A stretch of DNA of 43,046 nucleotides from Flavobacteriaceae bacterium UBA7446 (GTDB lineage: Bacteria; Bacteroidota; Bacteroidia; Flavobacteriales; Flavobacteriaceae), in the NCBI GenBank assembly GCA_002478685.1, contig DLPY01000059.1, positions 1,743-44,788 of the forward strand. The letters run 5' to 3'. Positions 42,042 to 43,046 of this stretch are shown piece by piece (position 1 is the first letter of the stretch; each line of letters opens with the position of its first letter). Made by a program: the position numbers and the translations under genes. Below the pieces are notes generated by a model. That model did not search any database. It was not told the DNA's origin and was given only the letters and a program-made list of their open reading frames with translations.

Positions 42042-43046
42042 ATGGCAAAAATTCACGTTGCTAATCCCGTAGTTGAGATGGACGGGGACGAAATGACTCG
42101 AATCATTTGGGACTTTATCAAACAACAACTTATTCTACCCTACTTAGACTTAGAGTTACTGTATTATGATCTAAGCGTTACCTCACGTGACGAAACCGAT
42201 GACCAAATTACCATTGATGCTGCAGAAGCCATCAAAAAATACAATGTGGGAATTAAATGTGCAACCATCACACCAGATGAAAATCGAGTAAAAGAATTTG
42301 GATTAAAGCAAATGTGGCGCTCGCCTAACGGTACCATTCGTAACATTGTTGGCGGAACTGTTTTCCGTGAACCCATTATTATGAGCAACGTACCACGCTA
42401 CGTGCAGGGTTGGACACAACCCATATGTATTGGACGTCATGCCTTCGGCGATCAATATCGTGCAACTGATGCTGTTATTAAAAGAAAAGGGAAGCTTACC
42501 ATGACGTTTACACCCGAAGACGGCAGCGAAGCGAAAACATGGGATGTATATAACTTCCAAGAAGGTGGTGTAGCCATGAGTATGTATAATATCGATTCCT
42601 CGATTTATGGGTTTGCTCGCTCATGTATGAACAGAGCCATCAGCAAAAGGTGGCCGTTGTACCTTTCTACTAAAAACACTATCATGAAAGCATACGATGG
42701 GCGCTTTAAAGATATTTTTCAAGAAGTGTTTGAAAACGAATTTATTGACCAATTTGAAACCCTTGGCATCACTTACGAACACCGACTCATTGACGATATG
42801 GTAGCTGCTGCCATGAAATGGAGCGGAGGATTTGTTTGGGCTTGTAAAAACTATGATGGTGACGTTCAATCAGATACTGTTGCTCAGGGATATGGTTCTC
42901 TTGGACTTATGACAAGTGTCTTGCTCGCACCAGATGGAAGAACAATGGAGGCAGAGGCTGCTCATGGAACTGTTACGAGACATTATCGAATGCATCAACA
43001 AGGAAAAGAAACTTCAACAAATCCTATAGCATCAATTTTTGCTTGG
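42042..43046 (+). CDS. icd: NADP-dependent isocitrate dehydrogenase (3' end cut by window)
   Basis: Oxidatively decarboxylates isocitrate to 2-oxoglutarate in the TCA cycle. The frame opens at ATG 42042 (MAKIHVANPVVEMDGDEMTRI) and stays open to the last base, 335 codons, so roughly 70 residues of a usual 405-410 are missing. It is the homodimeric eukaryote-like type, not the E. coli type: EMDGDEMTRIIW, substrate loop RSPNGTIRN, YNIDSSIYGFARSC, KNTIMKAYDGRFK, and the metal-site Asp residues in LIDDMVAAAMKW and NYDGDVQSDT. AAHGTVTRHYR near the end supports NADP specificity. Reliable despite truncation. Confidence 0.96.
   Translation, partial: MAKIHVANPVVEMDGDEMTRIIWDFIKQQLILPYLDLELLYYDLSVTSRDETDDQITIDAAEAIKKYNVGIKCATITPDENRVKEFGLKQMWRSPNGTIRNIVGGTVFREPIIMSNVPRYVQGWTQPICIGRHAFGDQYRATDAVIKRKGKLTMTFTPEDGSEAKTWDVYNFQEGGVAMSMYNIDSSIYGFARSCMNRAISKRWPLYLSTKNTIMKAYDGRFKDIFQEVFENEFIDQFETLGITYEHRLIDDMVAAAMKWSGGFVWACKNYDGDVQSDTVAQGYGSLGLMTSVLLAPDGRTMEAEAAHGTVTRHYRMHQQGKETSTNPIASIFAW

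Overview
The window is a gene-dense, low-GC chromosomal segment of a member of the Bacteroidota, most probably a flavobacterium (class Flavobacteriia; genus not determinable by eye). The evidence is lineage-restricted genes (porQ of the type IX secretion system, a DUF4835 protein, a DUF6913 protein, Bacteroidota-type RNA polymerase omega, a lipoprotein BamD), repeated -7 elements of the Bacteroidota sigma-A type (TAnnTTTG, sometimes with a -33 TTG/TTTG about 19-20 bp upstream), and an almost complete lack of Shine-Dalgarno sequences. Nearly everything is core housekeeping. I see no prophage, insertion sequence, CRISPR array, integron, rRNA or tRNA.

Layout. 1-3037 (+): end of a leucine operon, leuC (5' end cut by the window edge), leuD, leuB, closed by a bidirectional terminator. 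9247-3078 (-): lon, porQ, cmk, rpsA, with a well-formed internal promoter and a leader of about 100 nt before rpsA. 9397-10122 (+): a secreted head-GIN/DUF2807 repeat protein. 11446-10130 (-): a UMF1-type MFS transporter, divergent from an alpha/beta hydrolase plus lipoprotein msrB pair (11520-12871), followed by lpdA with its own terminator, a DinB-family protein and an SDR oxidoreductase. 16144-15725 (-) aroQ is divergent from xerD (16317-17207).

26812-17204 (-) is one long co-directional block: bamD, rpoZ, coaBC, DUF4835, recN, fabI, YbbR-like, coaE, histidine kinase, response regulator. It joins envelope assembly, CoA and fatty-acid synthesis and a two-component system. A PagL-like lipid A deacylase (26856-27533, +) faces away from bamD and runs 59 bp into the convergent dapA. 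32273-27475 (-): GNAT, prmC, ligA, DUF6913, dapA. 32317-33360 (+) ribD is divergent from GNAT and converges on a thioesterase. 33935-36537 (+): dnaA, a low-molecular-weight phosphatase and an RsmI-like methylase. 38353-36534 (-): dapF and mltG, divergent from an HtrA/DegP-type protease. 40240-41782 (+): trmD and rplS, with a 514-bp non-coding spacer between them. The window ends inside icd (NADP isocitrate dehydrogenase).

The less ordinary items are all small: a decayed ORF6N-domain fragment between htrA and trmD; a strong stem-loop at the predicted 5' end of the rplS transcript, looking like an r-protein autoregulatory leader; scrambled coding-like remnants in the trmD-rplS spacer; a 22-bp operator-like palindrome in the MFS/hydrolase divergon; repeats in the dapF/htrA divergon; and several genes whose -7 box almost touches the start codon, implying very short or no 5' leaders. 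I did not find a clear new multi-gene system.
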